A DNA stretch of 64,000 nucleotides from Clostridiales bacterium (GCA_009911365.1 QXXF01000015.1:45157-109156), one strand, 5' to 3'. Numbered from the stretch's first letter, positions 53,650-63,891 are shown. Translations and numbers: made by a program. Notes: generated by a model from the sequence alone, not told the origin.

Positions 53650-54846
53650 ATGGAAAGAAGAGTAGGAACCATATCAAGAGGAATTCGTTGCCCGATCATC
53701 CGTGAGGGGGACAATCTAGCAGACATTATTGTAGAAAACGTATTGGAAGCAGCGGCCAGCGAAGGCTTCGCGCTCCGTGACCGGGACGTGATTGCGGCTA
53801 CGGAGTCTATTGTCGCAAGGTCACAGGGGAATTACGCTTCTATCGATGCCATTGCGAAAGATGTAAAGGAAAAATTAGGAGGAGGAACTATTGGAGTCAT
53901 TTTCCCGATTCTTTCCAGGAATCGTTTTTCCATCTGCCTGAAAGGAATCGCCAAAGGTGCGAAGAAAGTCGTTCTTATGCTCAGCTATCCCAGCGATGAA
54001 GTGGGAAATGAGCTGGTGTCCTTGGATCAGTTGGATCAGGCAGGCATCAATCCATACAGTGATGTGCTGGATGAAAGGAAGTATCGAGAACTGTTCGGAG
54101 AAAACAAGCATCCGTTCACTGGGGTGGATTACGTCCAATACTATAGTGAATTGATTCAGGAGGCTGGAGCGGAGGCGGAAGTGATTTTTGCTAACCAGCC
54201 GCAGGAAATCCTGAATCATACGAAATACGTCTTGACCTGTGATATCCATACAAGGGCAAGGACAAAGCGGATCCTGAAAGAAAAAGGCGCAGAAGTGGTG
54301 CTGGGAATGGACGATATCCTGACTAGCTCTGTGGACGGTAGTGGATACAATGAACGTTTTGGACTCCTTGGCTCCAACAAGTCCACGGAAGAGATGGTAA
54401 AATTGTTCCCGCGTGACTGCAGCGGCCTAGTGCAGGATGTGCAGAAACAGATCCTGGATAAAACAGGAAAACATGTGGAAGTCATGGTCTATGGTGATGG
54501 GGCTTTCAAAGATCCAGTCGGAAAGATTTGGGAACTGGCGGATCCTTGCGTGTCCGTGGCCAATACGGAAGGGTTAGAAGGCACCCCTAACGAGTTAAAG
54601 CTAAAGTATCTAGCGGACAATGATTTCAGCGATTTGTCAGGAGAAGCACTGAAAGAAGCGATTTCTAAACGAATTCGGGAAAAGGAAGATAATCTGGTTG
54701 GCAACATGGTTTCTCAGGGAACCACGCCTCGGAGACTGACAGACCTGATCGGCTCCTTGTGTGATTTGACTAGCGGATCTGGTGATAAAGGGACTCCTGT
54801 GATCCTAGTGCAGGGTTATTTCGATAATTTCACTACAGAAGAATAG
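53650..54846 (+). CDS. F420-0:gamma-glutamyl ligase-like protein
   Basis: 398-residue member of the PF01996 (CofE-like) family: GTISRGIRCPIIREGDNL start, IVARSQGN, and DPVGKIWELADPCVS. In methanogens and actinobacteria CofE adds glutamate to coenzyme F420; Clostridia mostly lack F420, and the family there is longer and of unknown role. No other F420 gene appears in the window. An ATP-grasp-like glutamylation of another substrate is possible. Start as AAGAGG-supported ATG. Confidence 0.75.
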   Translation: MERRVGTISRGIRCPIIREGDNLADIIVENVLEAAASEGFALRDRDVIAATESIVARSQGNYASIDAIAKDVKEKLGGGTIGVIFPILSRNRFSICLKGIAKGAKKVVLMLSYPSDEVGNELVSLDQLDQAGINPYSDVLDERKYRELFGENKHPFTGVDYVQYYSELIQEAGAEAEVIFANQPQEILNHTKYVLTCDIHTRARTKRILKEKGAEVVLGMDDILTSSVDGSGYNERFGLLGSNKSTEEMVKLFPRDCSGLVQDVQKQILDKTGKHVEVMVYGDGAFKDPVGKIWELADPCVSVANTEGLEGTPNELKLKYLADNDFSDLSGEALKEAISKRIREKEDNLVGNMVSQGTTPRRLTDLIGSLCDLTSGSGDKGTPVILVQGYFDNFTTEE

Positions 54847-54888
54847 GAAAACGCCACCTTGAAATCTGAGATTTGATGGAAAGATCAA

Positions 54889-54926
54889 GGCGATCGTAAG
54901 CAGAAATGTTTGCGGTCGTCTTTTTT
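54889..54926 (+). terminator. Terminator after the CofE-like gene
   Basis: A 14-bp stem with G-U pairs (54889-54902 with 54907-54920) and six Ts. Confidence 0.75.
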
Positions 54927-55046
54927 GTTAGAACAAAGTTAGCTTCACTGATACTCTTTCATTAGCGGACTTTGCTGAAATTCTATTCAAAAATAAGTCT
55001 CCCATTTCTATTAAGAGTCACAAAATGGTCAAGGAGGAAACGAAAA

Positions 55047-56168
55047 ATGGCAAGACGTGGAGAAAACATCAGAAGAAGAAAAGACGGACGTTGGGAAGGC
55101 AGATATCATGCGCAGGAACCGCAAACCGGAAAGCGCGTGTCTCGATCTATATATGGGAAAACATATGGTGAAGTACGAGAGAAACTGATGATCGCAAAGC
55201 GATCTGAGGAAGCTTTAGCAAAGGAACAAGCCATGGGTGAAGGAATCTGCTTCGGTACAGTGGCAGAAGAATGGCTATCCATCATTATGACGGAAAAAAA
55301 GCATGCCACCTATATGAAGTATCGCATGGTTTATGAGAAGCATCTTCAAGACAAGATAGCTGACATTTCCTTTTCGGAATTGGATGGAGAACGTTTAGCA
55401 GGCATGTTTCAGAGCGGAGAAAAGGAATGCTTTTCAGATAGTCTGCAAAAAAGCATTTCCTGCGTATTAAATCAAATTCTTTCTCATGCGGTCTCCCGCT
55501 ATCAGATTCGTCCTCTTCAATATTCCTCTCCCAAAAATAGAACAGGGGCAAGGCCCATTGAAGTCTTGGATTCACTGGAACAAGCCAGGCTGCTACGATA
55601 TTTGTACGAGGGAATGGATGTTTACAAATTGGGGATCATTCTCTGTATTTCCACTGGGCTAAGACTGGGAGAAATCTGCTCTTTGAAGTGGAAGGATATT
55701 GATCTGGAAGACAAAATGCTCTATGTGAACACTACAGTGCAGCGGATCGCCGTGGAGGGAAGGAACACGAGGACAGAGCTTTTGGAAGGAGAGCCAAAGA
55801 GCCTGTTTTCTAAAAGGGAGATCCCTTTGTCAGACGAACTGACAAAACTGTTGTCCCTTTATCACAGCGATATAGGAGAATACGTTCTCAACAAGACGCG
55901 GCCCATGGAACCGAGGACTTATCAAAACAGGTTCAAAAAATATCTGGAGATGGCAAAGATCAAACACAAAAATTTTCATGCCTTGCGCCATACGTTCGCT
56001 ACGAACTGCGTTAGCAGCGGGGTGGATATTAAGAGCCTCAGTGAGATCTTGGGGCACTCAGATGTAAAAATCACATTGAACCGTTATGTGCATCCAACCC
56101 TAGAAACAAAGCGTCAGCATATGAACTCGCTTGCGGCTATTTATGGTCAATTTTTGGGTCAGCAGTAA
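55047..56168 (+). CDS. Tyrosine recombinase/phage-type integrase (orphan)
   Basis: 373 residues with an N-terminal arm-binding region, SAM-like core-binding region (about 65-165) and catalytic domain. Active residues are Arg206 (TGLRLGEICSLKW), His311 and Arg314 (HALRHTF), His337 (GHSD) and the tyrosine nucleophile Tyr347 (RYVHP). AAGGAGG precedes the ATG at 55047. No phage or conjugation gene, and no att repeats, flank it, so it is either a domesticated recombinase or the sole remnant of an element. Confidence 0.87.
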   Translation: MARRGENIRRRKDGRWEGRYHAQEPQTGKRVSRSIYGKTYGEVREKLMIAKRSEEALAKEQAMGEGICFGTVAEEWLSIIMTEKKHATYMKYRMVYEKHLQDKIADISFSELDGERLAGMFQSGEKECFSDSLQKSISCVLNQILSHAVSRYQIRPLQYSSPKNRTGARPIEVLDSLEQARLLRYLYEGMDVYKLGIILCISTGLRLGEICSLKWKDIDLEDKMLYVNTTVQRIAVEGRNTRTELLEGEPKSLFSKREIPLSDELTKLLSLYHSDIGEYVLNKTRPMEPRTYQNRFKKYLEMAKIKHKNFHALRHTFATNCVSSGVDIKSLSEILGHSDVKITLNRYVHPTLETKRQHMNSLAAIYGQFLGQQ

Positions 56169-56311
56169 GCATAGGGCCTTTATTTTCAAAGGGCGGAGCA
56201 GATTTTGCGAGTTCAGGCGACCGAGGAGGGGCCTTGCTGGATCATATACGTCTGATCCTGCGCATACTAGGCTTGTTTGTGAAATATTTCAGAGATTTAT
56301 GCCAAAATTTG

Positions 56312-56340
56312 TTGATGGAAACGAAAAAAAGTAGTACAAT
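56312..56340 (+). promoter_or_regulatory. Promoter of the second MATE gene
   Basis: TTGATG (56312-56317), 17-base spacer, TACAAT (56335-56340), 27 bases before the start codon. Confidence 0.6.
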
Positions 56341-56366
56341 AATTAATTACGTGATAAGGAGGAATT

Positions 56367-57734
56367 ATGAGTAACCAGATTCGTGAAAACAAGATGGGCA
56401 CCATGCCTGTTGGAAAATTGATCGTCACCATGTCATGGCCAGCTGTGTTATCTATGTTGATTCAAGCGCTTTACAATATTGTGGATAGTATTTTCGTTTC
56501 CATGATCAGCGAACAGGCACTAGCTGCTGTGACCTATATTTTCCCAGTCCAGATGTTGCTGGTCGCTGTGGGAGTAGGGACAGGTGTTGGGATCAATTCA
56601 TTGATTTCGAGAAGGTTGGGAGCCCAGCGCTTTGAAGAAGCCAATATGGCTGCCAGCCATGGGTACAGGCTTTCCTTTTTCAATTGGATCGGCTTTGCCC
56701 TAGTAGGGATTTTTCTGTCCAAGATTTTTATGAATTTCTTTTCCAGCACTGTGTATGTGGTGGAAAGCGGGGCCATGTACATGAGGATCGTCACCATTGG
56801 TTCATTGTTTGTTTTAGTCCAGGTTTCTACGGAAAAAATCCTGCAGGCCACTGGCAACATGTTGTTCCCAATGATATGCAGCATCGCAGGAGCTGTGATC
56901 AATATCGTGCTGGATCCTGTATTAATTTTTGGGCTCGGCCCTTTCCCTAAAATGGATGTGGCGGGCGCGGCTCTGGCTACTATCATCGGCCAGCTGGTTT
57001 CCATGGTTTTAGGACAATACCTGCTGTTCAAAAAAGATCATCAGGTAACGGTAAAAGTGCGGGGATTCAAAATGGATTCCCGGATCATCAAGGACATTTA
57101 CGCAGTGGGGCTTCCGGCAATACTGATGCAGGCCATGATGTCTATCCTGCAGTTTGGCCTGAATGCGATTTTAGGAGGACTTTCAGAAACTGCGGTTGCG
57201 GTGAACGGCGTTTATGGCAGGATCCAATCCTTTATTTTCATGCCAGTTTTTGGTCTGAACCAAGGAACGCTGCCCATCATGGGGTACAATTATGGAGCTA
57301 GGAACAAAGGAAGGTTGATGAAGGCGTTCAAAATCGGATTTCTCATTGCCTTTGTCATCATGAGCATCGGATTGATCTTGTTCCAGCTGTTCCCAAGGCA
57401 GTTTCTGAGCATGTTCAATGCGTCAGAAGGCATGTACGAGATCGGTACGTCTGCGTTCCGCACGATCAGTATCTGTTTCCTGCCAGCATCCTTTGGCATC
57501 TTGGCGTCTTCCTTTTTTCAGGCTACTGGTCACGGTGTCCTCAGCCTTTGGGGATCGCTGATCCGACAGCTGATCGGCATCCTACCGCTGGCGTTTATTT
57601 TGTCCAGGATCGGCGGACTGGATCTAGTCTGGTTCTCCTTCCCATTGGCGGAAATACTGGGACTGCTGTACTGCGTCATTGCCATGCGGTATATTTATAA
57701 AAAAGATATTGCGAGGCTCGACCGAGAGCATTGA
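56367..57734 (+). CDS. MATE-family efflux protein
   Basis: 455 residues with twelve helices and two MatE repeats; second-half ALYNIVDSIFVSMIS helix is family-typical. AAGGAGG before the ATG. Only distantly similar to the MATE gene at 49.6 kb. Substrate unknown. Confidence 0.86.
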   Translation: MSNQIRENKMGTMPVGKLIVTMSWPAVLSMLIQALYNIVDSIFVSMISEQALAAVTYIFPVQMLLVAVGVGTGVGINSLISRRLGAQRFEEANMAASHGYRLSFFNWIGFALVGIFLSKIFMNFFSSTVYVVESGAMYMRIVTIGSLFVLVQVSTEKILQATGNMLFPMICSIAGAVINIVLDPVLIFGLGPFPKMDVAGAALATIIGQLVSMVLGQYLLFKKDHQVTVKVRGFKMDSRIIKDIYAVGLPAILMQAMMSILQFGLNAILGGLSETAVAVNGVYGRIQSFIFMPVFGLNQGTLPIMGYNYGARNKGRLMKAFKIGFLIAFVIMSIGLILFQLFPRQFLSMFNASEGMYEIGTSAFRTISICFLPASFGILASSFFQATGHGVLSLWGSLIRQLIGILPLAFILSRIGGLDLVWFSFPLAEILGLLYCVIAMRYIYKKDIARLDREH

Positions 57735-57749
57735 TTGTAAATCCGCTCA

Positions 57750-58313
57750 TCACCGCACGAATCGCAGCGGCAGGTCATCTGCTTCCCGGTTTTCGGAATC
57801 CATTTCCACTAGGTCAAAGATCAAAGGATCCTGTAACAGGTGGGTCCATACCGTGTAAGTCGCCTGGATGAAGGCAGGGTTTAGCGCGATTTGTTCTATG
57901 ATGAGCGGGCAGGCGTACGGGAGCGTTGCCGCAGATAAAATAAGCCGCAGACTGCCATCCTCCGTCAAGTGGGGTTCTAGGGGAAAGAAGCGGCATTGGA
58001 GCGGCCTTTTTTCCCGTGGGCAGGTGGGAGGGGTCTTGCATTTCACAAAAGAGACCTTTCCTGTCCAAGATTCTGGAAAATCAAAATCTTCGGCCCGCTC
58101 TTGAGTCCAATGAAGCCAGTTTTCTTTTTGAGTGAGCACCTTCTCTTCGCCAGGCAACAGGTAGATCCCTAGTTCCTGATCCGTCTCATCGTTTTCCCCG
58201 CAGGTGCAGCAAATAGCGCCGCAGAGTGTGCCGCAGTCATAATCAACAGGCGACACTTGATCCAAAAGGCGGTAAATTGCTTCGTAAGTTCGTTTTCGTA
58301 TTGTGCTTTTCAT
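57750..58313 (-). CDS. Conserved cysteine-motif protein of unknown function
   Basis: 187 residues. Cys-rich start YDCGTLCGAICCTCG, then KCKTPPTCPREKRPLQCRFFP in the middle, resembling zinc/iron cluster proteins of the YkgJ type, though it is not a close match. No membrane segment. It is convergent with the MATE gene and divergent from the activase. Metal binding is likely; role unknown. Confidence 0.68.
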   Translation of the reverse strand: MKSTIRKRTYEAIYRLLDQVSPVDYDCGTLCGAICCTCGENDETDQELGIYLLPGEEKVLTQKENWLHWTQERAEDFDFPESWTGKVSFVKCKTPPTCPREKRPLQCRFFPLEPHLTEDGSLRLILSAATLPYACPLIIEQIALNPAFIQATYTVWTHLLQDPLIFDLVEMDSENREADDLPLRFVR

Positions 58314-58621
58314 AAAAATCTCCTTGTTTCTCAGAAATTAGTATAACACAAAAGTATGCGGGTGTGCTATAATCACTCCATCTTCCAACCCTGTTGCTAG
58401 AATTTTACGGGGATTTGTTTGATTCAATTCTACGGGGAAGGGTATAAAGGAAGCGTGAAAATAATATATATATGTAGTTTTTTGAAAATTTCAGTACCGT
58501 GGAGCCATTTTGTGGTATAATGAACGCAATTGATTGATACGGCGTTGCCGTAAGGAAGCGTTCATTGAAGCGAAAATTCATGGTATGATTGTCTAAAACT
58601 TACATAATGATGAGGTAGTAT
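58314..58621. other. Intergenic control region before the activase gene
   Basis: 308 bases without a gene. It holds an extended -10 (TGGTATAAT, TATAAT at 58516-58521), a similar TGGTATGAT word (TATGAT 58584-58589) and a short hairpin TACGGC-GTT-GCCGTA (58538-58552). The two -10-like sites have poor -35 boxes. Either may start the long activase message. Confidence 0.45.
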
Positions 58622-61600
58622 ATGAGATTAGGTATTGATGTGGGATCAACGACTGTAAAACTGGTATTGCTGGATGACAGCGACAAGCTGGTATATAGCC
58701 GGTATGAACGCCATATGTCCAATGTTTTTGAGACTGTGGTGGATTTGCTGTTGAATTTGTATCAGGGACATGCGGACGCACAGGTGAAGGCTGTGATCAC
58801 AGGCTCAGGCGGACTTTCCCTATCTCAGCTTTTGGGGATTCATTTTGAGCAGGAAGTGGTGACTTGCAGTGCTGCTGTCGAGGCCCTTATTCCGGAAACA
58901 GATGTAGCCATTGAACTAGGGGGCGAGGATGCGAAGATCACGTTTTATGGGCAAACGGTGGAGCAGAGGATGAATGGCACCTGTGCAGGGGGGACAGGTG
59001 CCTTTATCGATCAAATGGCCGTGCTGCTCAACACAGATGCGGGGGGACTGAATGAAGCCGCCAAAAAACATAAAATGATTTATCCTATTGCGGCCAGATG
59101 CGGCGTGTTCGCAAAAACGGACATTCAGCCGCTGATCAATGAAGGTGCCGAGATCGAGGACTTGTCAGCTTCTATTTTCCAAGCAGTGGTGAATCAGACC
59201 ATTAGCGGTCTGGCATGTGGGCGGACCATTCGGGGAAAGGTCGCCTTTTTGGGAGGCCCGTTATCTTTTCTTTCCGAACTGAGGGCAAGGTTTATAGACA
59301 CGCTGAAGCTTGCGGATAAAGATGTGATTTTTCCAGAGGATTCCAAGTATTTCGTGGCCATTGGCGCAGCCATGACGGCTCGCAAATATGAGGAGACTCC
59401 GCTGGCTGAAATCGTAAAACGCATCCAAAACGTCAGTGCTTCCGATTTGTCGGAGACAAAACATGTGGAGCCGCTGTTCCGCAATTATGATGAGTATCAG
59501 CAGTTTATCGACCGGCACAAAAAAGATGCGATCAAACGAAAAGACATCAAAAAAGTCAAGGGCAAGGTGTTCCTGGGGATCGATGCGGGTTCCACCACGA
59601 CGAAAGCGGCACTGATCGATGATGAAAAAAACCTAATCTATTCCTTTTACCGCGGCAATGAAGGAAAGCCCATGGAAGCCTGTATGGTCATGCTCAAAGA
59701 GTTGTACGCACAGCTTCCAAAAGATGCGTTCATTGCTAACACCACGGTGACAGGTTATGGAGAAGGGTTGATCAAAGCCGCCTTCAAAGCGGATCTAGGC
59801 GAGATCGAGACCATGGCTCATTACAAGGGGGCGGAAGAATTTCTTCCAGGTGTGGAGTTTATCCTGGACATTGGCGGACAGGATATGAAATGCATGAAAA
59901 TCAAAGACGGCGCGATTTACAACATCATGCTCAATGAGGCCTGTTCCTCCGGCTGCGGTTCTTTTATCGAAACTTATGCGAAATCCGTCAACGTAGATGT
60001 GCGGACCTTTGCTAGGGAAGCCCTTTTTGCCGATGCGCCCGTGGACCTGGGAACCAGATGCACGGTTTTTATGAATTCCAAAGTGAAACAGGCGCAAAAA
60101 GAAGGCGCCAGCATTGGTGATATCTCTGCGGGACTTTCTTATTCAGTCATAAAAAACGCTTTATATAAAGTGATCAAACTGCGAAATCCGGAAGAAGCGG
60201 GGCAGAAAATCGTGGTGCAGGGGGGGACGTTCCTCAACGACGCAGTGCTTCGCAGCATTGAAAAAATCATTGGAAAAAATGTGGTACGCCCGGACATTTC
60301 CGGTATTATGGGTGCTTATGGCGCGGCGATCATTGCCAAGGAAAACTATGTGGAGGACACGGAATCTTCTATTTTGAAACTAGAAGAAATGGATTCTTTC
60401 ACAGTTCAAAACACCCATACTAGGTGCAACAAGTGCGAGAACCACTGCCTGCTGACCATCAATCGATTCAACGATGGCAGCCGTTTCATCACTGGAAATC
60501 GCTGTGAGAAAGGCGAGGGAAAGAGCAGTGCGGAGAGCGAGCTGCCGAATCTATATGAATACAAATTCAACAGGCTATTTGGTTACAAACCATTGAGCGA
60601 AGGGGATTCGACCCGGGGCAGCATTGGGATCCCGAGAGTACTGAACATGTACGAAAACTATCCGTTCTGGTTCGTTTTTTTCACAGAGTTGGGATTTCGG
60701 GTGGTGTTGTCGCCGCCCTCCAGCAAAGAGATGTATGAAAGCGGCATGGAGACGATTTCCTCAGACACGGCCTGCTATCCAGCGAAATTAGTGCATGGCC
60801 ACATCAAATGGTTGGTGGATCATGGACTCAAATGGATCTTTTACCCGAGCATCAATTACGAAATGGTGGAAGATCCTAGTGCGCCAAACCATTACAATTG
60901 CCCGATCGTTGCTACATATCCAGAAGTCATCGGAAACAACATGGATGAAATCTTTGAAGAGCACGGGGTGCGGTTTTTCCATCCTTTCATTCCTTATGAC
61001 AATGATGAAGCCTTGGTACGGGAAATGTACCGGATGCTCAAGCCCACTGGCGTGACCAAGACTCATGTGGAATATGCCATGAAGCGAGGCAGGGCGCAGA
61101 TCAAACGTTTTAAAGACGATATGAAAAAGAAGGGCGAATATTCCTTGAAATACGCCAGGGACCACAAGAAAAAGGCCGTGGTGCTGGCAGGCCGCCCTTA
61201 TCATCTGGACCCGGAAATCAATCATGGAATCGATAAAATCATCAGTTCGTTTGATATGGTGGTACTAACAGAGGATTCCATCGCTCACCTGGGCAAACTG
61301 GATCGTCCGCTGCGGGTGCTGGATCAGTGGATGTATCATTCCCGCCTTTACAAAGCGGCTAAATTCGTGGGAACGACAGATGATGTGGAGCTGGTACAGC
61401 TCAATTCCTTTGGATGCGGTCTGGACGCTGTGACCACGGATCAGGTAGAGGAGATCACCAAGAAAAACAACAAGCTGTACACGGTCCTGAAAATCGACGA
61501 AGGTTCCAACCTAGGGGCCGCTAAGATCCGGATTCGCTCTTTGAAAGCAGCCATGGATGAGCGGGAAAAGAACCAGATCAAACATGTGGACAACAACGAA

Positions 61601-62890
61601 CCTTACAAACGAAAGTATTTTACGAAGGAGATGCGCAGGGATTATACCATCTTGATCCCAGAAATGGCTCCTATGCACTTCCAGTTCATGGAGACGGCAC
61701 TGAAGCGGGCAGGCTATCGTGCGGTACTGCTTCCAACTGTTGATAAAAACGCAGTGGATGAAGGGCTGAAATATATCAATAATGATGCTTGCTATCCGAC
61801 CATCGTTACCTTGGGTCAGATTATTTCCTATTTAAAATCAGGGAACGTGGATTTAGATCAGGTAGCAGTGTTCATGAGCCAGACAGGGGGTGGTTGCAGG
61901 GCCAGCAACTATGTGGCGCTGCTGCGGAAAGCGCTGAAAGACTTGGATATGGAACAGGTGCCTGTCATTTCCGTTAACATGGCTGGTTTGGAGAAAAATC
62001 CAGGCTTTAAGCTAAGCCTTGGCCTAATGAAGCGGATGATGATGGCCCTGGTCTATGGAGATGTTTTCATGCGAACGCTGTATGCCACGCGTCCTTATGA
62101 ACAAGAAGCAGGCGCGGCGGACGCGCTCTTTGAAAAGTGGTCTAGAGTGGCAAGGCGGAACATTTATACGGGCAGCATGATAAAATTTAAAAAATGCGTG
62201 CGAGAGATTGTCAAGGATTTTGATGCGCTGCCACTGCGGGACATTAAAAAACCAAAGGTAGGAGTCGTGGGAGAGATCCTGGTAAAATACCATCCAAACG
62301 CCAATAACGACATTGTCGGCACCATCGAGCGGGAAGGCGGCGAAGCCGTGGTACTGGACCTAATCGACTTTTTCCTCTATGGCATGTACAGCAAGCAGTT
62401 TAACTTTGAACGGCTATCAGGATCTTATCAGACCATGTTGGGGAACAAAATAGCCATAAAAATCATTGAGTATTTTAGGAAACCCGCACGGGAAGCCTTG
62501 GCGGCTAGCGTTCGTTTCGAGGAACCGATGCATATTGAAAAAATTGCAGAAAAAGCTAGTGAGATCATTTCTCTCGGAAACCAGTGCGGCGAGGGCTGGC
62601 TGTTGACCGGTGAAATGGTGGATCTGATCGACAGCGGCGTGGAAAACGTAGTCTGTATGCAACCATTCGCCTGCCTGCCGAACCATGTGAGCGGAAAGGG
62701 CATGATGAAAGCCCTGCGCAAGCGTAATCCGCTGGCAAACATCACGGCCATTGACTATGATCCTGGCGCAAGTGACGTGAACCAGCTGAACCGGATCAAA
62801 CTGATGATGGCTACAGCTTATAAAAATATGGAAAAATCCTTAGCGGAAGGAGAAAAAATGGAGACCGTGGAACTGGAGCAAGCGGAATAA
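58622..62890 (+). CDS. Giant 2-hydroxyacyl-CoA dehydratase activase-related protein
   Basis: 1422 residues. Two BcrAD/BadFG ASKHA ATPase units (about 1-255, start LGIDVGSTTVK, and about 315-580, start LGIDAGSTTTKAA) carry cluster cysteines in NGTCAGGTGAF and ACSSGCGSF. A DUF2229 activase segment (from RGSIGIPRVLNMYENYP near 665) and an HgdB-like dehydratase region (ca. 1000-1400, SQTGGGCRASNY) follow. Activases prime radical dehydratases of amino-acid fermentation by ATP-driven one-electron transfer. No dehydratase partner is in the window, and here the dehydratase-like parts are fused on. Ordinary in Clostridia but large. Confidence 0.88.
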   Translation: MRLGIDVGSTTVKLVLLDDSDKLVYSRYERHMSNVFETVVDLLLNLYQGHADAQVKAVITGSGGLSLSQLLGIHFEQEVVTCSAAVEALIPETDVAIELGGEDAKITFYGQTVEQRMNGTCAGGTGAFIDQMAVLLNTDAGGLNEAAKKHKMIYPIAARCGVFAKTDIQPLINEGAEIEDLSASIFQAVVNQTISGLACGRTIRGKVAFLGGPLSFLSELRARFIDTLKLADKDVIFPEDSKYFVAIGAAMTARKYEETPLAEIVKRIQNVSASDLSETKHVEPLFRNYDEYQQFIDRHKKDAIKRKDIKKVKGKVFLGIDAGSTTTKAALIDDEKNLIYSFYRGNEGKPMEACMVMLKELYAQLPKDAFIANTTVTGYGEGLIKAAFKADLGEIETMAHYKGAEEFLPGVEFILDIGGQDMKCMKIKDGAIYNIMLNEACSSGCGSFIETYAKSVNVDVRTFAREALFADAPVDLGTRCTVFMNSKVKQAQKEGASIGDISAGLSYSVIKNALYKVIKLRNPEEAGQKIVVQGGTFLNDAVLRSIEKIIGKNVVRPDISGIMGAYGAAIIAKENYVEDTESSILKLEEMDSFTVQNTHTRCNKCENHCLLTINRFNDGSRFITGNRCEKGEGKSSAESELPNLYEYKFNRLFGYKPLSEGDSTRGSIGIPRVLNMYENYPFWFVFFTELGFRVVLSPPSSKEMYESGMETISSDTACYPAKLVHGHIKWLVDHGLKWIFYPSINYEMVEDPSAPNHYNCPIVATYPEVIGNNMDEIFEEHGVRFFHPFIPYDNDEALVREMYRMLKPTGVTKTHVEYAMKRGRAQIKRFKDDMKKKGEYSLKYARDHKKKAVVLAGRPYHLDPEINHGIDKIISSFDMVVLTEDSIAHLGKLDRPLRVLDQWMYHSRLYKAAKFVGTTDDVELVQLNSFGCGLDAVTTDQVEEITKKNNKLYTVLKIDEGSNLGAAKIRIRSLKAAMDEREKNQIKHVDNNEPYKRKYFTKEMRRDYTILIPEMAPMHFQFMETALKRAGYRAVLLPTVDKNAVDEGLKYINNDACYPTIVTLGQIISYLKSGNVDLDQVAVFMSQTGGGCRASNYVALLRKALKDLDMEQVPVISVNMAGLEKNPGFKLSLGLMKRMMMALVYGDVFMRTLYATRPYEQEAGAADALFEKWSRVARRNIYTGSMIKFKKCVREIVKDFDALPLRDIKKPKVGVVGEILVKYHPNANNDIVGTIEREGGEAVVLDLIDFFLYGMYSKQFNFERLSGSYQTMLGNKIAIKIIEYFRKPAREALAASVRFEEPMHIEKIAEKASEIISLGNQCGEGWLLTGEMVDLIDSGVENVVCMQPFACLPNHVSGKGMMKALRKRNPLANITAIDYDPGASDVNQLNRIKLMMATAYKNMEKSLAEGEKMETVELEQAE

Positions 62891-62981
62891 TTGGCAGAGT
62901 TATGAAAACATGGCTATTGAAAAGCAGGCCGGTCTCATGTATAATGTATAAGTTAAAAAGATAAATAAAGGAGGTGTCTTG

Positions 62982-63707
62982 ATGGGAAGACACGGCACAA
63001 TCGCAGGAAGAAAAGAAAAACAGGACTCTAAAAGGGCAGCGGTTTTTACGAAATACGCAAGGGCCATCACGGTTGCGGCGAAAAACGGCGGAGATCCAGA
63101 ATATAACGTGGCGTTGAAGCATGCCATTGAAAAAGCAAAGAGCATCAACATGCCTAATGATAATATCAAACGAGCCATCAAAAAAGGAACTGGCGAATTG
63201 GCTGGAGAAACTTATGAAAACGGTAGGTTTGAAGGTTACGGCGCAGCGGGCGTGGCAGTGATCGTGGATGTTTTGACGGATAATAAAAATAGAACGACTG
63301 CGGCTATGAAACATGCCTTTGATAAATTTGGAGGCAATTTGGGAGCACCGGGATGCGTATCTTACATGTTTGATCAGAAAGGCGTGATTGTTATTGAAAA
63401 GACCGATGATATCGATGAAGATGCCTTGATGGAAGCTGCTTTGGAAGCTGGCATGGATGATATGGTTACTTATGACGATTGCTTTGAAGTACTTACGGAC
63501 CCGGCTGATTTCAGCGATGTGAGCGAAGCTTTAAAGGCCTCGGGATATGAATTCGTAGAAGCGGATGTGGAATACCTGCCTTCCATGGAATCGACACCTA
63601 CGGAAGAACATGATATCAAGAGTCTGAAAAAGATGATCGAAATGTTGGAAGATAATGATGATGTGCAGAAAGTGTACCACAACTGTACTGTGGATTTAGA
63701 TGATTGA
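62982..63707 (+). CDS. yebC: YebC/PmpR family transcriptional regulator or translation factor
   Basis: 241 residues, full length. GRHGTIAGRKEKQDSKRAAVF at the start and NMPNDNIKRAIKKGTGE are family marks. YebC proteins were annotated as DNA-binding regulators; newer work links relatives to translation of proline stretches. AAGGAGG precedes the ATG at 62982. Confidence 0.9.
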   Translation: MGRHGTIAGRKEKQDSKRAAVFTKYARAITVAAKNGGDPEYNVALKHAIEKAKSINMPNDNIKRAIKKGTGELAGETYENGRFEGYGAAGVAVIVDVLTDNKNRTTAAMKHAFDKFGGNLGAPGCVSYMFDQKGVIVIEKTDDIDEDALMEAALEAGMDDMVTYDDCFEVLTDPADFSDVSEALKASGYEFVEADVEYLPSMESTPTEEHDIKSLKKMIEMLEDNDDVQKVYHNCTVDLDD

Positions 63708-63743
63708 CAGCATTGAGATTTGGATGATCGGAATCCTTTGAGA

Positions 63744-63785
63744 GTGGAAATGATGATTTCGTGGATTTCATTTCCACTTTTTTTC
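63744..63785 (+). terminator. Terminator after yebC
   Basis: A perfect 10-bp stem (63744-63753 with 63768-63777) followed by a T tract from 63778. Confidence 0.85.
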
Positions 63786-63815
63786 TAAGAAAATAAAATT
63801 TTTGACAATTTCTGA

Positions 63816-63844
63816 TTGACAAAAGACTGACTTTCCATTAAAAT
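63816..63844 (+). promoter_or_regulatory. Promoter of tRNA-Leu
   Basis: TTGACA (63816-63821), 17-base spacer, TAAAAT (63839-63844). A second TTGACA lies at 63802-63807. Confidence 0.7.
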
Positions 63845-63891
63845 TGATAAAGTGATTGAAAGTAGAGAGTATAAAACTCTCAATCAAATAT

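Noticed and set aside
55047-56366. Integrative element with attachment sites at the recombinase
   Set aside because: No tRNA or direct repeat flanks the gene, and the neighbouring genes are ordinary chromosomal ones.
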